From Achromobacter animicus (GTDB lineage: Bacteria; Pseudomonadota; Gammaproteobacteria; Burkholderiales; Burkholderiaceae_B): a stretch of DNA of 64,000 nt. Shown piece after piece: positions 18,191 to 28,350 of the stretch. The translations under genes and the position numbers were made by a program. The notes under the pieces were generated by a model. The model saw only the letters and a list, made by a program, of their open reading frames with translations. It ran no database searches and was not told the origin of the DNA. The stretch lies in NCBI RefSeq assembly GCF_902859585.1, contig NZ_CADIJM010000004.1, positions 310,001 to 374,000 on the forward strand, read 5' to 3'. Positions within the stretch are counted from its first letter, which is position 1. The number at the start of each line of letters is the position of its first letter.

Positions 18191-19015
18191 ATGACCCTGT
18201 CTCACGGCCCGCTTGGGCAGAGCGTGGCCTACGCCTCGCAATACGATCCCTCGCTGCTGTTTCCCATTGCGCGTTCGCACAACCGCGCAGCGCTCAATCT
18301 GACCGCCGGCAACCTACCGTTCACGGGCGTGGACCTGTGGAACGCCTATGAGCTGTCGTGGCTGGATGCCAAGGGCAAGCCGCGGGTGGCGATGGCGACG
18401 TTTTCGGTGCCGGCCGACAGCCCCAACATCATCGAATCCAAGTCGTTCAAGCTGTACCTGAATTCGTTCAACCAGACCCGCCTGGTCAATTCGGCAGCCC
18501 TGCGCGGCCGGCTGGAACGCGACCTGAGCGCAGCCGCGGGCGCGCCGGTCGGCCTGGACTTCTTCCTGCCGCAGCGGTTTTCCGAGCTGCAGATGGGCGA
18601 GCTCGACGGCATCTATATAGACAAGCTCGATATCGAGATCGACACCTACGAGCCCGCGCCCGAGCTGCTGCGTACCCGGGCGGGCGATGTGGTCGAAGAG
18701 ACGCTGGCGTCGCGCCTGTTGAAGTCGAACTGCCCGGTGACAGGCCAGCCCGATTGGGCGACGGTGCAGATCCGCTACCGGGGCAAGCCGATCGATCGCG
18801 AATCCCTGCTGCGTTATGTGGTGTCGTTCCGCCAGCACGCGGAATTCCACGAGCACTGCGTCGAGCGCATCTTCAGCGACATCATGCAGGCCTGCGGGCC
18901 GGAGCAGTTGACGGTGTATGCGCGGTATACCCGGCGCGGCGGGCTGGACATCAATCCGTGGCGCAGCAACTTTGAAGCGGCGCCGCCCGCGGACGTGCGC
19001 ACGGTTCGGCAGTAA
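18191..19015 (+). CDS. queF: NADPH-dependent 7-cyano-7-deazaguanine reductase
   Basis: A 274-residue queuosine-pathway enzyme that reduces preQ0 to preQ1. The length is that of the long, two-domain proteobacterial QueF. The active-site block [12 protein letters not shown] puts the nucleophile at C181 and the conserved acid at D188. The substrate motif [13 protein letters not shown] lies near residue 85, and HEHCVERI near 222. An upstream in-frame ATG was rejected because the conserved protein starts at [11 protein letters not shown] strong terminator follows. Confidence 0.94.
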   Translation: MTLSHGPLGQSVAYASQYDPSLLFPIARSHNRAALNLTAGNLPFTGVDLWNAYELSWLDAKGKPRVAMATFSVPADSPNIIESKSFKLYLNSFNQTRLVNSAALRGRLERDLSAAAGAPVGLDFFLPQRFSELQMGELDGIYIDKLDIEIDTYEPAPELLRTRAGDVVEETLASRLLKSNCPVTGQPDWATVQIRYRGKPIDRESLLRYVVSFRQHAEFHEHCVERIFSDIMQACGPEQLTVYARYTRRGGLDINPWRSNFEAAPPADVRTVRQ

Positions 19016-19073
19016 GCATTCCAGCAAGCAGATACGCGCCGATATCGGTTATCGATAGCCGGCGCTTACCGCA

Positions 19074-19114
19074 AACGGCCTTCCCGGGAACTGACCCGGG
19101 AAGGCCGTTTTGTT
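19074..19114 (+). terminator. Rho-independent terminator of queF
   Basis: A perfect 15-bp stem (AACGGCCTTCCCGGG and its complement) with an AACTGA loop, followed by TTGTTTT. It ends 59 bp after queF. Confidence 0.92.
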
Positions 19115-19160
19115 TTACCGCTGTTGCTTCACCGCTTTTCCTTCACCGTTTTCGCATCAC
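19105..19160 (-). repeat. 14-bp imperfect tandem repeat running out of the ccpA stop
   Basis: On the minus strand four consecutive 14-bp units read GTGATGCGAAAACG, GTGAAGGAAAAGCG, GTGAAGCAACAGCG and GTAAAACAAAACGG. The first contains the peroxidase stop and the others carry TGA or TAA at the same place, so every frame is closed. The last unit overlaps the T tail of the queF terminator. Confidence 0.8.
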
Positions 19161-20158
19161 TTCACGAACGGTTCGGGCCGCGGCGTATCGTCTTCGGACG
19201 GCGGCAGGAACGGGTACTGAATGACCGGCTGGTCGCCCGTCAGCGTCTTCAGGAACGCGACGATCTGGCCGTTTTCCTCGGCCGTGAACGTGCGGCCCAG
19301 TTGGAGGCGGCCCATCACGTCGACGGCCTGCGTCAGCGTCGCCGCTTCGCCGTCGTGGAAGTACGGATAGGTCAGCGCCACATTGCGCAACGTCGGCACC
19401 TTGAAGTTGAAGCGGTCCGCGTCCTTGCCCGTGACCGCGGCGCGGCCTTCGGCCTTGTTCTCGGTGACGTAGGGCGTGACCAGACCCATCTTCTGGAACG
19501 AGTTGCCGCCCACCGCCACGCCGTTGTGGCAGGCCACGCAGCCGCTGTTCTTGAAGAGCTCATAGCCCGCCAGCTCGCGCACCGTCAGCGCGTTCTTGTC
19601 GCCCTTGAGCCATTGGTCGAAGCGCGAATTCGGCGTGACCAGCGTTTCTTCAAACGCGGCCAGCGCGCTGGTGACCTCGTCAATGGTGATCTTGTCCTTG
19701 CCGAAGACTTGTTTGAATTCGGCTCGGTAACCGGGGATGGAATTGAGCACCTGTACCGCCAGCTCGTGCGTGGAGGCCATTTCCATCGGGTTTTCGATCG
19801 GGCCGCCGGCTTGCTCGCGCAGGTCCTTCGCGCGGCCGTCCCAGAATTGGGCAATGTTCAGGCTGGAATTGAGCACGGTGGGCGAGTTGATGCCGCCCTG
19901 CTGCCACTTGTGTCCGATGGAGGCCTTCAGGTTGTCCGAACCGCCCATGGCCAGGTTGTGGCACGAATTACAGGAGATTGCGCCGGAGCGCGACAGTCGG
20001 GGATCGAAGAAGAGTTTCTTGCCCAGTTCGACCTTGGCCGGCTCTTTGATAACCGCCGGTTCGACGGGCTGGATGGGCTCTTGCGATGCGCTCCAGACCT
20101 GCCCTGCCCACAGTCCGAGTACCAGCCCCGCAGCCAGCAACGTTGTTTTCTTTCTCAT
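19157..20158 (-). CDS. ccpA: Di-haem cytochrome c peroxidase, periplasmic
   Basis: A 333-residue bacterial cytochrome c peroxidase that reduces hydrogen peroxide with electrons from c-type cytochromes. A signal peptide ends at about residue 24 (VWSA). Two haem sites are visible: C63-N-S-C66-H67 and C207-V-A-C210-H211. FFDPRLS and PTLRNVALTYPYFHDG are family signatures. It stands alone on the minus strand. AGGAGAA precedes the ATG, and an inverted repeat lies just upstream. It could equally be named ccp or macA-like; the family is certain. Confidence 0.94.
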   Translation of the reverse strand: MRKKTTLLAAGLVLGLWAGQVWSASQEPIQPVEPAVIKEPAKVELGKKLFFDPRLSRSGAISCNSCHNLAMGGSDNLKASIGHKWQQGGINSPTVLNSSLNIAQFWDGRAKDLREQAGGPIENPMEMASTHELAVQVLNSIPGYRAEFKQVFGKDKITIDEVTSALAAFEETLVTPNSRFDQWLKGDKNALTVRELAGYELFKNSGCVACHNGVAVGGNSFQKMGLVTPYVTENKAEGRAAVTGKDADRFNFKVPTLRNVALTYPYFHDGEAATLTQAVDVMGRLQLGRTFTAEENGQIVAFLKTLTGDQPVIQYPFLPPSEDDTPRPEPFVK

Positions 20159-20172
20159 TTGCTTCTCCTGTG

Positions 20173-20199
20173 AATAACCAGACCAACCATGTGGTTATT
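20173..20199. promoter_or_regulatory. Inverted repeat before ccpA, candidate operator
   Basis: AATAACCA (20173-20180) and TGGTTATT (20192-20199) are perfect 8-bp inverted arms with an 11-bp spacer, 15 bp before the ccpA start. The AT-rich dyad stands out in GC-rich DNA. It could be a repressor site or a leader hairpin. It does not match the FNR consensus. Confidence 0.5.
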
Positions 20200-20331
20200 A
20201 CAGCGAGGAAGCCATGCAGTGACCTTGCGAGGCGTCAATCGGCGCCGGCCGGCGCCAGAGACCGAAACCGAAGCTTGACGGCGCGCAACGTGGCGTCGGC
20301 GCCGTCAAGGCGGATCAAGGGTGTCCAGCGG

Positions 20332-21639
20332 TCAGGGGCGCGCGGCGGCCACCGCGGCGGGCGGTTCGGCGCGGCGCGCCTGCACCGCGATCCACTGCGC
20401 CAGGAAAGCGGCCACGGCGAACGCCACGCCCGCGCCCACCCATGGCCCCTGCCGCAAGCCGGCGTCCAGCAGCAGACCGAAGGCCAGCGGCCCCAGGGCC
20501 GAGCCGACGTCCATCCCCGAATACACCAGGCCGTACACCGACCCCGTCGAGCCTTTGGGCGTCACGCGGCGGATCAGCATGTCGCGCGACGGCGCGGCCA
20601 CGCCCGAGCAGAAGCCCGCCAGCCCCACGACCGGCGCGGCCAGCACGGCGGGCACAAGGCCCAGCGCCAGCACGACCAGCGTCAGACCGGCCAGGATGAG
20701 CGCGACCATGACGGTGCGCTCGGTACGCGGATTGGCCGACACCAGGAAGCCGCCCGCCGCCATGCCGACGGCCGAGGCGACCATGTAACCGGACAACGCC
20801 GAGCTGGCCGTGACCTTGGACAGGTCGTACAGCTGACCCAGCAGCGGAATCGTGTAGTTCTGCACCGAGGACAGCGCAATGGACGTGCAGGCAAAGAACA
20901 GGAATGCGCCCCACAGCGCGGGCTTGGCAAGCAGCGCGGACAGGGTCGCGAGCACGCCTTCCTGCGGCTTGGCGGCAGGCTTGGGCGCATTGCCGGCGTC
21001 CTTGGCGTCGCCGCCCGCCTCCACCGGTGACGGGCCGCCCAGCAGATCGCGTCCCAGCACCGTCAGCAACAGCACCAGCGCCACCAGACCGGCGGCGCTG
21101 TAAGCCGCAACGCGCCAATTGGCGAGCAGCGTGATGGTGGTGATGAACACGGGCGTCAGCGCCCAGCCCAGGTTACCGGTCAAACCATGCGTCGAGAAGG
21201 CGTGGCCCAGCCGCGGCGCGGTAATGCGGTGATTGATGATGGAATAGTCCGCCGGATGGAACACCGAATTGCCGATGCCCCCCACGACCGCCGCAGCCAT
21301 CAGCATGACGTAGCCGTTCGCCGAGCCGATCAGCACACCCGACAGCACAAAGCACGCCAGCCCGAACCACAGCACGGGACGCGCCCCGATGCGGTCCACG
21401 ACGAAGCCCGACGACGCCTGGCCGATGCCGGACACCACATAGAAGGTGGACACCAGGAGGCCCAGCCGCGCGAAATCCAGCCCGAATTCCAGGCCGAGCG
21501 CGCCATAGAGCGACGGCAGGACCAGCTGGAAGAAGTGGGACGAGGCATGCGCCACGCCGATGAGCAGGATGATTTTCCAGTCGCGACGGCGTACGTCGGC
21601 GTCCGAGAGCAAGGGGGTGGCGGCGGTAGCGGTGTTCAT
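20332..21639 (-). CDS. MFS exporter, fosmidomycin-resistance (Fsr)-like
   Basis: A 435-residue major facilitator protein with 12 predicted inner-membrane helices in two halves, split by a hydrophilic loop near residues 200-225 rich in Gly, Ala and Lys. GVAHASSHFFQLVLPSLYG at the N-terminus and FHPADYSIINHRI in the first half are characteristic of the Fsr-like branch. The G-x-x-x-D-R-x-G loop motif appears as GFVVDRIGARPVLW after helix 2. The substrate is unknown. It is separated from pgsA by a 245-bp gap and probably has its own promoter. Confidence 0.85.
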   Translation of the reverse strand: MNTATAATPLLSDADVRRRDWKIILLIGVAHASSHFFQLVLPSLYGALGLEFGLDFARLGLLVSTFYVVSGIGQASSGFVVDRIGARPVLWFGLACFVLSGVLIGSANGYVMLMAAAVVGGIGNSVFHPADYSIINHRITAPRLGHAFSTHGLTGNLGWALTPVFITTITLLANWRVAAYSAAGLVALVLLLTVLGRDLLGGPSPVEAGGDAKDAGNAPKPAAKPQEGVLATLSALLAKPALWGAFLFFACTSIALSSVQNYTIPLLGQLYDLSKVTASSALSGYMVASAVGMAAGGFLVSANPRTERTVMVALILAGLTLVVLALGLVPAVLAAPVVGLAGFCSGVAAPSRDMLIRRVTPKGSTGSVYGLVYSGMDVGSALGPLAFGLLLDAGLRQGPWVGAGVAFAVAAFLAQWIAVQARRAEPPAAVAAARP

Positions 21640-21797
21640 TGCACAAGGCCGCGCATGGGCGGCAGGTTGCGGGCCGCCTTGGGCGGCTCGCGGGTTGTCT
21701 CCGGCGTCGCGCAGACTTGTGTCCGGGCGACGTATTCATGGCGATTGCGGCGCGCGTGCCGTGCCGGATCGAGCCGGCGTATCGCTCTTGAAGTGAC

Positions 21798-21840
21798 ACG
21801 GCGGCCGTCTTGCGCGAGCCGGGCCGCCGTGCGGTGTTGC
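21798..21840. repeat. Inverted repeat between pgsA and the MFS gene
   Basis: ACGGCGGCC (21798-21806) and GGCCGCCGT (21832-21840) can pair as a 9-bp stem around a 25-nt loop. Its role is unknown; it may act with the next hairpin in ending the pgsA transcript. Confidence 0.4.
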
Positions 21841-21847
21841 AACTGCA

Positions 21848-21876
21848 CCGGGCCGGCTGTTGCGCAGCCGGCCCGG
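21848..21876 (-). terminator. Strong hairpin after pgsA, probable transcript end
   Basis: A perfect 12-bp GC-rich stem, CCGGGCCGGCTG with CAGCCGGCCCGG, and a 5-nt loop, starting 8 bp after the pgsA stop. No T tract follows, so termination is likely but not classical. It may mark the end of the long efflux-to-pgsA array. Confidence 0.55.
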
Positions 21877-21884
21877 CAAATCGG

Positions 21885-22457
21885 TCACATGGCCTTTTCG
21901 CGAATCGCGGGCCAGGCGCGCTGCAGGTAATACAGCATCGACCAGACCGTCAGCACCGCGGCCACGATGATCAGGATGTCACCCAGCAGCTTGGTGTTGA
22001 TGCCGTAGATGGACTGGTTATACAGCAGGCACGGAATTGCGATCATCTGCGCGGCGGTCTTGAACTTGCCCAAGCGGTGCACGGCCACGCTGGCGCTGGC
22101 GCCGATCTTGGCCATCCATTCGCGCAGTGCGGAAATGGTGATTTCGCGGCCGATGATGATGAGGGAGATGAAGGCATCGACGCGGCTCAGGTCGAGCAGC
22201 ACGATGAGGGCGGCGCAGACCATCAGCTTGTCGGCGACGGGATCCAGGAAGGCGCCAAATGCCGATGTCTGGTTCCAGCGCCGGGCGAGCCAGCCGTCAA
22301 ACCAGTCGGTCAGCGCGGCAATGATGAATGCCCATGCCGCCAGCGTGTCGCGCATGGGAACAGACATCCAGCTTTCGGGCAGATAAAACAGCCCGACCAC
22401 CAGCGGAATCATGGCGATACGCAGCCACGTCAGAATAATGGGAACGTTAATTGGCAT
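21885..22457 (-). CDS. pgsA: CDP-diacylglycerol-glycerol-3-phosphate phosphatidyltransferase
   Basis: A 190-residue inner-membrane enzyme that makes phosphatidylglycerophosphate, the first step to phosphatidylglycerol and cardiolipin. The CDP-alcohol phosphotransferase signature D-G-x2-A-R-x8-G-x3-D-x3-D is complete in DGWLARRWNQTSAFGAFLD followed by PVADK. About four to five helices follow. It is downstream of uvrC, a common pairing, with a 282-bp gap that holds a repeat element. Confidence 0.95.
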   Translation of the reverse strand: MPINVPIILTWLRIAMIPLVVGLFYLPESWMSVPMRDTLAAWAFIIAALTDWFDGWLARRWNQTSAFGAFLDPVADKLMVCAALIVLLDLSRVDAFISLIIIGREITISALREWMAKIGASASVAVHRLGKFKTAAQMIAIPCLLYNQSIYGINTKLLGDILIIVAAVLTVWSMLYYLQRAWPAIREKAM

Positions 22458-22502
22458 AGTGTCCGTATCCTAACAGCTAGAGCCCACCCCCGACGCGCCT
22501 TC

Positions 22503-22554
22503 GGCGCCTCCCCCTCAAGGGGGCGCCTCTGCGGACCGGCGGAGCCGGATCCGC
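22503..22554. repeat. REP-like palindromic element between uvrC and pgsA
   Basis: Two adjacent GC-rich imperfect palindromes: GGCGCC-T-CCCCC-TCAA-GGGGG-CGCC at 22503-22527 and one centred on GCGGACCGGC/GCCGGATCCGC at 22531-22554. The rest of the 282-bp gap is G/C-skewed and non-coding. The structure resembles dispersed intergenic palindromes of GC-rich betaproteobacteria. I saw no second copy in the window. Confidence 0.55.
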
Positions 22555-22739
22555 GCGGCCCGGATTGCTCGTCGGGGCGGGTGGTTGAAATTTGGGGGCG
22601 GGTTGATGAGTTGGGCTTGAATTGAAGCGTTCGCTCTGGAACGTCGTCGAGCTTATCGGCGAGGCAGAACGCTCTGGCGTCTTGTTGGCCGGCGGCGAGG
22701 GTGACACAGGTTCGTGACATCTGGGCGATTCCCTGGGCG

Positions 22740-24566
22740 TCAGCGCAGCGCCTCGTAGATGCGGATTGCCAGGTCTTGCGAAATGCCGTCCACCGATGCC
22801 AGGTCCTCGATGCTGGCGCGGGCGACGCCGGAGAAGCCGCCGAAGCGGGCCAGGAGGCGTTGGCGGCGGCGGGCGCCTACACCTTCTATTTCTTCCAGGC
22901 GCGAGACGTTGCGCGTCTTGGCGCGGCGGGCGCGCATGCCGGTGATTGCGAAGCGGTGGGCTTCGTCGCGGACCTGGGCGATCAGCATCAGGGCGGCGGA
23001 TTCGCCGCCTAGCGCGACGGGCGGGCGGCCGTCGGCGAAGACCAGGGTTTCCAGGCCGACCTTGCGCCCTTCTCCCTTTGCCACGCCGACCAGGGTCTGG
23101 ATGTCCAGGCCCAGTTCCGCGAAGACCTTGCGTGCGACCTCGACCTGGCCCTTGCCGCCGTCGATGAGGACGAGGCCCGGCATCTGCGCGTCGCCGTCGG
23201 CGACCTTGGCAAAGCGGCGGGTCAGCACCTGGCGCATCGCGGCGTAGTCGTCGCCGGGCGTGATGCCGGCGATGTTGTAGCGGCGGTACAGCGAGGGCTG
23301 CATGTCGTGGTGTTCAAACACCACACAGGACGCCTGGGTGGCTTCGCCGGCAGTGTGGCTGATGTCGAAGCATTCGATGCGCAGGGCGTCCAGCGCGGCT
23401 TCGTCCGTGTCCAGATCCAGGGCTTCGGCCAGCGCCAGCGTTCGGGCGGCGCGGGCGCCGGATTCGGTCAGCGCGCGGGCGAGCGCCATCTCGGCGTTCT
23501 TGGAGGCCTGTTCCAGCCAGGACCGGCGCGTGCCCTGCGGGCGCGTCAGCACGCGGGACGGCCGGCCGCCGGATTGCTCGACCAGCAGCGCGATCAGCTC
23601 GGGATCGGGCAAGGTATGCGAACAGACCAGGATGGGGGGCATCGCGTTGTCGGTGTAATGCTGGGCCACAAAGGCCTCCAGCACCTGCGGCGCGGCCTCG
23701 CCCTCGGCGTGCGACGGAAAGAACGGTTTGTCGCCCAGATGGCGGCCGCCGCGGACCATGGCCAGGTTCACGCAGACCTTGCCGCCGGCGATGGCCACCG
23801 CAATGATGTCGGTGTCCTCGCCGCTGACGTTTTCCATGGTCTGCTGGTGCAGCACGCGCGCCAGCGACCCCATCTGGTCGCGCAGCGCCGCGGCTTCCTC
23901 GAAGCGCAGTTCCATGGAGGCCTGCAGCATGCGGGCCTCGATCTCGCCCATGACGTCCTTGGCCTCGCCGTTCAGAAAGCGCACGGCCCGGTGCACGTCG
24001 CGCTCGTATTCGGCCGCTTCGATCGCGCCGACGCACGGCGCGGAGCAGCGCCCGATCTGATGCAGCAGACAGGGGCGCGAGCGGTTCGCAAAGACGCTGT
24101 CTTCGCAGGTGCGCAGGCGAAACACCTTCTGCAGGATCTGGATGGTTTCGCGCACCGCCCAGGCGTTGGGGAACGGGCCGAAGAACTGTCCGCGCTTGTT
24201 GGTGGCGCCGCGGTAATACGCGATGCGCGGCCATTCATGCCCGGTGATGTGCAGGTACGGATAGGACTTGTCGTCGCGAAACAGGATGTTGTAGCGCGGC
24301 TTCAAGCTCTTGATGAGGTTATTTTCCAGGATCAGCGCTTCGGCTTCCGAGCGCGTCACCGTGACCTCAAGCCGCGCCACCTTCGCCACCATCTGGGCGA
24401 TGCGCGGGCTGGACAGCGTCTTCTGGAAATACGACGAGACGCGCTTCTTCAGGTCGCGCGCCTTGCCGACATACATGACCTCGCCGGCCGCATCCAGGTG
24501 CCGGTAGACACCCGGCAGATGCGGCAGGTCAGACAGGAACGATTTGAGATTGAAGTCGTCGGGCAT
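22740..24566 (-). CDS. uvrC: Excinuclease ABC subunit C
   Basis: A 608-residue nucleotide-excision-repair nuclease that makes both cuts around DNA lesions with UvrB. The order is a GIY-YIG nuclease (residues about 10-95, PGVYRH and VMYVGKA), a UVR motif near 205-240, an RNase H-like nuclease with [11 protein letters not shown] near 460, and C-terminal helix-hairpin-helix motifs. The start at 24566 gives the normal [10 protein letters not shown]; it lies 38 nt inside the end of nagZ, so the two are coupled. Confidence 0.96.
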   Translation of the reverse strand: MPDDFNLKSFLSDLPHLPGVYRHLDAAGEVMYVGKARDLKKRVSSYFQKTLSSPRIAQMVAKVARLEVTVTRSEAEALILENNLIKSLKPRYNILFRDDKSYPYLHITGHEWPRIAYYRGATNKRGQFFGPFPNAWAVRETIQILQKVFRLRTCEDSVFANRSRPCLLHQIGRCSAPCVGAIEAAEYERDVHRAVRFLNGEAKDVMGEIEARMLQASMELRFEEAAALRDQMGSLARVLHQQTMENVSGEDTDIIAVAIAGGKVCVNLAMVRGGRHLGDKPFFPSHAEGEAAPQVLEAFVAQHYTDNAMPPILVCSHTLPDPELIALLVEQSGGRPSRVLTRPQGTRRSWLEQASKNAEMALARALTESGARAARTLALAEALDLDTDEAALDALRIECFDISHTAGEATQASCVVFEHHDMQPSLYRRYNIAGITPGDDYAAMRQVLTRRFAKVADGDAQMPGLVLIDGGKGQVEVARKVFAELGLDIQTLVGVAKGEGRKVGLETLVFADGRPPVALGGESAALMLIAQVRDEAHRFAITGMRARRAKTRNVSRLEEIEGVGARRRQRLLARFGGFSGVARASIEDLASVDGISQDLAIRIYEALR

Positions 24567-25587
24567 TCTGGTAACGGCTTTCGGCTTGCAGGGTGTCCCA
24601 ATCGGGCGCATCGAAACGCGGCATCAGGCGCCGGATGCGCGCCACGGACTCGGGCGCATGGTCGAATTCCAGGCGCGCCAGCAGGTCGTCGGCCAGGTCC
24701 GGGCGGTTGCACACCAGCACCATGTCGCAGCCGGCGCGCAGCGCGGCGTTGGCGCGGTCCAGGATGTCGCCCGCGACCGAGGCGCCTTCCATCGTCAGGT
24801 CGTCCGAGAACACGACGCCATCGTAGCCCAGGCGCTTGCGCAGGATGTCCTGCACCCAGCGCTTGGAAAAACCGGCGGGATGCTTGTCCACCTTGGGGTA
24901 GATGACGTGCGCGGGCATGACGGACGGCAGCACGGCGTCGCCCAGCCATGCATAGGGCGCGGCGTCGTCCTTCAGGATTTCATCGAGCGTGCGCGGATCG
25001 ACCGGGATCTCGTGGTGCGAGTCGGCGCCCACGTAACCGTGGCCGGGGAAGTGCTTGCCGCAGGACGACATGCCGGCCAGCGCCAGGCCCTGCACCAGCG
25101 CGCGCGACAGCATCGTCACCACGCGGGGATCGTGGTGGAAGGCGCGGTTGCCGATCACCTTGCTAACGCCGTAGTCCAGGTCCAGCACCGGGGTGAAGCT
25201 CATGTCCACGCCGCAGGCGCGCAGCTCGGCGGCCAGGACGTAACCGGCCTCGGTCGCCAGGCGCATGGCCTGCAGGGGATCGGTGTCCCACAATTCGCCC
25301 AGCGCGCGCATCGGGGGCAAGGGCGTGAAGCCGTCCTCGCGGAAGCGCTGCACGCGGCCGCCTTCGTGATCCACCAGGATCAGCAGCGGCTCCTTGCGGG
25401 CCTTGTGGATCTGGCGCGTCAGCGCGGTGAGCTGGGCGCGGTTCTCGAAATTGCGGGCAAAAAGGATGACGCCGCCCACCAGCGGGTGGCGCAGGCGCTT
25501 CTTTTCCGCCTTGGTGAGCGAATATCCCGCCACATCGACCATCACGGGGCCGGGGGGCAGGACCGCCTTGGATTTTTTCTTGGCCAT
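24529..25587 (-). CDS. nagZ: Beta-N-acetylhexosaminidase
   Basis: A 352-residue cytosolic glycoside hydrolase family 3 enzyme that removes GlcNAc from anhydro-muropeptides in cell-wall recycling. The product signals AmpC beta-lactamase induction in many Gram-negatives. The catalytic loop [15 protein letters not shown] is present near residue 180, and [12 protein letters not shown] carries the nucleophile near 255. The start [11 protein letters not shown] was chosen because the codons before it lack coding features. It overlaps uvrC by 38 nt and follows acpS by 59 nt. Confidence 0.94.
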   Translation of the reverse strand: MAKKKSKAVLPPGPVMVDVAGYSLTKAEKKRLRHPLVGGVILFARNFENRAQLTALTRQIHKARKEPLLILVDHEGGRVQRFREDGFTPLPPMRALGELWDTDPLQAMRLATEAGYVLAAELRACGVDMSFTPVLDLDYGVSKVIGNRAFHHDPRVVTMLSRALVQGLALAGMSSCGKHFPGHGYVGADSHHEIPVDPRTLDEILKDDAAPYAWLGDAVLPSVMPAHVIYPKVDKHPAGFSKRWVQDILRKRLGYDGVVFSDDLTMEGASVAGDILDRANAALRAGCDMVLVCNRPDLADDLLARLEFDHAPESVARIRRLMPRFDAPDWDTLQAESRYQNARRLQSQIVPV

Positions 25588-25646
25588 GGAGGCTGTCCTT
25601 GTAACTGGGTGCGGCAAGCCGGCGGGGATGGCCCCGAGTGCAGGGC

Positions 25647-26075
25647 TTAGGGCTTGCGCTCGACCACCACATACGCGGCGGCCATGTCGGATTCATCGGT
25701 AATGGAAACGTGGGCCGCGCCAAACCGGTCAGCGTACCAGCTCAGCAGTTCGGGAGCGATCACCAGCACGGGGCGGCCGCCCGGCGCGTTCAGCGTCTGC
25801 ACGCGCCGCCACGTCATTGGCATGCGCATGCCCAGCCCGATCGCCTTGGAAAACGCTTCCTTGGCGGCAAAGCGGGTGGCCAGAAAGCGCAGCCCGCGCA
25901 CCGGGTCGCGGGCGCGGCGGGCGTGGAATTTCAGGAGTTCCTCGGGGCCGAGGATCTTTTCGGCAAACCGGTCGCCGTGGCGGGCGAGCGCGCGCTCGAT
26001 GCGGTCGATGCGCAGGAGGTCCATGCCGATGCCGGCAATGGCGCCGGCGGGCGTGGCGGAAGAAGAGTCGGACAT
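25647..26075 (-). CDS. acpS: Holo-[acyl-carrier-protein] synthase
   Basis: A 142-residue phosphopantetheinyl transferase that charges acyl carrier protein for lipid synthesis. The metal-binding [13 protein letters not shown] is at about residues 16-28, and [16 protein letters not shown]-type motif is at about 65-80. Three in-frame starts lie within 25 bp (TTG 26099, ATG 26081, ATG 26075). The last has the best-spaced AGG. It sits between pdxJ and nagZ. Confidence 0.92.
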   Translation of the reverse strand: MSDSSSATPAGAIAGIGMDLLRIDRIERALARHGDRFAEKILGPEELLKFHARRARDPVRGLRFLATRFAAKEAFSKAIGLGMRMPMTWRRVQTLNAPGGRPVLVIAPELLSWYADRFGAAHVSITDESDMAAAYVVVERKP

Positions 26076-26119
26076 CGGCATCGCCTGGCTAGCGGTCAAA
26101 ACGCGTCATCGGCCCGCGT

Positions 26120-26860
26120 TCAAAGCCCGCGCAGCGCGTGCAGGCGCGCCTGCACCATCAGCGCCTTCATGTCGCGCACGGCCTTTTCCCAGCCGTCGAA
26201 GATAGCCTGCGCGACGATGGCGTGGCCGATGTTGAGTTCGGAAATGCCGTCCAGCGCGGCCACCGGCTTGACGTTGCCATAGTGCAGGCCATGGCCGGCG
26301 TTCACGCGCAGTCCGTGGCGCAGCCCTTCGGCCACGGCCACGCGGATGCGTTGCAGTTCCGCTTCCGCGGCTTCGCCCTCGGCTTCGGCGTAGGCGCCGG
26401 TGTGCAGTTCGATGACGGGTGCGCCGGCCTTGGCGGCAGCGGCGATCTGGACCGGGTCCGGATCGATGAACAGCGACACGCGGATGCCGGCTTCGGCCAG
26501 CAGCGCCACGGCGTCAGATACGGGGCCAAACGCGCCGGCCACTTCCAGCCCGCCTTCGGTCGTGAGCTCGGTGCGCTTTTCGGGCACCAGGCAGACGTCG
26601 CTGGGCTTGACCGCGCAGGCGATCTCCAGCATTTCCGGCGTGACCGCGCATTCCAGGTTCATGCGGGTGCGCAGTTGCGGGCGGATCGCGTAGACGTCGG
26701 CGTCCTGGATGTGGCGCCGGTCTTCGCGCAGATGCAGCGTGATCAGGTCGGCGCCAGCATCTTCGGCGCGCAGCGCCGCGGCGATCGGGTCGGGATAAGC
26801 CGTATGGCGCTGCTGCCGCAGCGTGGCGACGTGATCAATATTTACACCGAGTTCTATCAT
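26120..26860 (-). CDS. pdxJ: Pyridoxine 5'-phosphate synthase
   Basis: A 246-residue TIM-barrel enzyme that condenses 1-deoxyxylulose-5-phosphate with 3-amino-2-oxopropyl phosphate in vitamin B6 synthesis. The N-terminus [14 protein letters not shown], the [10 protein letters not shown] loop and the [15 protein letters not shown] segment are diagnostic. Its ATG overlaps the stop of the efflux outer-membrane gene as ATGA. This is unusual: an essential-type cofactor gene is translationally coupled to a drug pump. Confidence 0.96.
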   Translation of the reverse strand: MIELGVNIDHVATLRQQRHTAYPDPIAAALRAEDAGADLITLHLREDRRHIQDADVYAIRPQLRTRMNLECAVTPEMLEIACAVKPSDVCLVPEKRTELTTEGGLEVAGAFGPVSDAVALLAEAGIRVSLFIDPDPVQIAAAAKAGAPVIELHTGAYAEAEGEAAEAELQRIRVAVAEGLRHGLRVNAGHGLHYGNVKPVAALDGISELNIGHAIVAQAIFDGWEKAVRDMKALMVQARLHALRGL

Positions 26861-28350
26861 TGCACTTTCGTTGTTTCTTCCCAGCCGCCGCCCAGCGCCT
26901 TGTACAGCTCCACGCGGTTGATCAGCGCGGCCAGGCCGGTTTGCACGAGCGACAGCTGGGCGTTGAAAAAGTCCACCTGCGCGGTCTGCACCTGCAGGTA
27001 GCTGTCGATACCGTTGGTATAACGCAAATTCGACAATTCCAGCGTCCGCGCCGACGAATCCTGCAGCGCGCGCTGGGCGTCGAGCTGCGCCCCGTAGGTG
27101 GCCTCGCCCGCCAGCGCGTCCGACACTTCGCGGAACGCCTGCTGGATGGTCTGTTCGTACTGCGCGACGGCGATATTGTCGCGTGCCTTGGCCAGGCTCA
27201 GTCCCTCGCGGATGCTGCCGCCGGCAAATAGCGGCGTCGTGATCGACGGCGAGAAGCTCCAGTAGCCCTGCCCGCCCTTGAAGAGGTCGCCCAGCGACGG
27301 ACTGGCCACGCCCAACAGGCCGGTCAGCGAGATGGTCGGGAAAAACGCCGCGCGCGCCGCGCCGATGTTGGCATTGGCGGACAGCAGCTGGTTTTCGGCG
27401 GCCGCGATGTCGGGACGACGTTCCAGCAGGTCGGACGGCAGGCCGGACGGCACCGTGGCCAGCAACTGGTCGCGGCCGAACGTGGCCGGCGGGGGCAGCG
27501 TGTCGGGCAGCGGCGTGCCCACCACCAGCACCAGCGCGTTCATGGCTTGCGACCGGGCGCGGGCCAGTTGCGCCAGGTCGGCGGAGGCCGTGTCCAGCAG
27601 CGATTTGGATTGGTTCAGGTCCAGTTCGGACGCGACGCCGCCATCGAAACGGCGCTTGACCAGGTCATACGATTCCTGGCGCGAGGCCAGCGTGCGCTGC
27701 GTCAGTTCCAGCTGGACCTCGGCCGCGCGCAGATTGAAATACGACTGCGCGACGGATCCGACCAGCGTGATGTGCACGCTTTTTTGTGCCTGTTCCGTCG
27801 ACAGGTACTGCTGGTACGCGGCTTCGGACAGGTTGCGCAGGCGGCCGAACAGGTCGATCTCGAAGGTCGTCAGACCGATCCCGGCCTGGTACGAACTGCT
27901 GATGGAACTGGAATCGGGACCGCCGGCCCGCATGTTGGCCGGCAGATGCTGACGCTGGCCCTGGATGCCGGCGCCGATGCTGGGCCACTGCGCGCCGCGC
28001 TGGATGCCGTACTGCGCCCTGGCCTCTTCGACACGCTGGACCGCAACGCGCAGGTCGCGGTTGTTGACCAGCGACAGTTCGATCAACGCCTGCAGGCGCG
28101 GGTCGCGGAAAAATTCGCGCCAGCCCAGGTCCGCGGCAGGCGTGCCGGCTTGCGGCATCACGTCGGCGGCGGGCTGCGAGCCCAGCGTGGTGGCGCGCGT
28201 GTACGCGCCGTACTGCACCTTGGGCTGGTCGGGCCACGCCGGGCTGACCGGCGCGTCGGGACGCTTGTAATCGGGAGCCAGCGAGCAGCCGGCCAACGCC
28301 ACCGCCACAAAGGCGGACAAGGCGGTCTGTCTGAACATCAGGGCTTTCAT
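26857..28350 (-). CDS. RND efflux outer-membrane channel (OprM/NodT family)
   Basis: A 497-residue outer-membrane lipoprotein channel. The N-terminus ends in a lipobox ([12 protein letters not shown], lipidated Cys at about residue 22). Two repeats of the outer-membrane efflux fold follow (about 75-270 and 285-480), with long helices typical of TolC-like tunnels. It overlaps the pump gene by 4 nt at its start and pdxJ by 4 nt at its end. In Achromobacter a homologous set is called AxyABM; I do not assign that name firmly. Confidence 0.92.
   Translation of the reverse strand: MKALMFRQTALSAFVAVALAGCSLAPDYKRPDAPVSPAWPDQPKVQYGAYTRATTLGSQPAADVMPQAGTPAADLGWREFFRDPRLQALIELSLVNNRDLRVAVQRVEEARAQYGIQRGAQWPSIGAGIQGQRQHLPANMRAGGPDSSSISSSYQAGIGLTTFEIDLFGRLRNLSEAAYQQYLSTEQAQKSVHITLVGSVAQSYFNLRAAEVQLELTQRTLASRQESYDLVKRRFDGGVASELDLNQSKSLLDTASADLAQLARARSQAMNALVLVVGTPLPDTLPPPATFGRDQLLATVPSGLPSDLLERRPDIAAAENQLLSANANIGAARAAFFPTISLTGLLGVASPSLGDLFKGGQGYWSFSPSITTPLFAGGSIREGLSLAKARDNIAVAQYEQTIQQAFREVSDALAGEATYGAQLDAQRALQDSSARTLELSNLRYTNGIDSYLQVQTAQVDFFNAQLSLVQTGLAALINRVELYKALGGGWEETTKVQ

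Noticed and set aside
21640-21884. tRNA genes, often found near pgsA in related genomes
   Set aside because: No cloverleaf or CCA-like end could be folded; only two simple hairpins are present.
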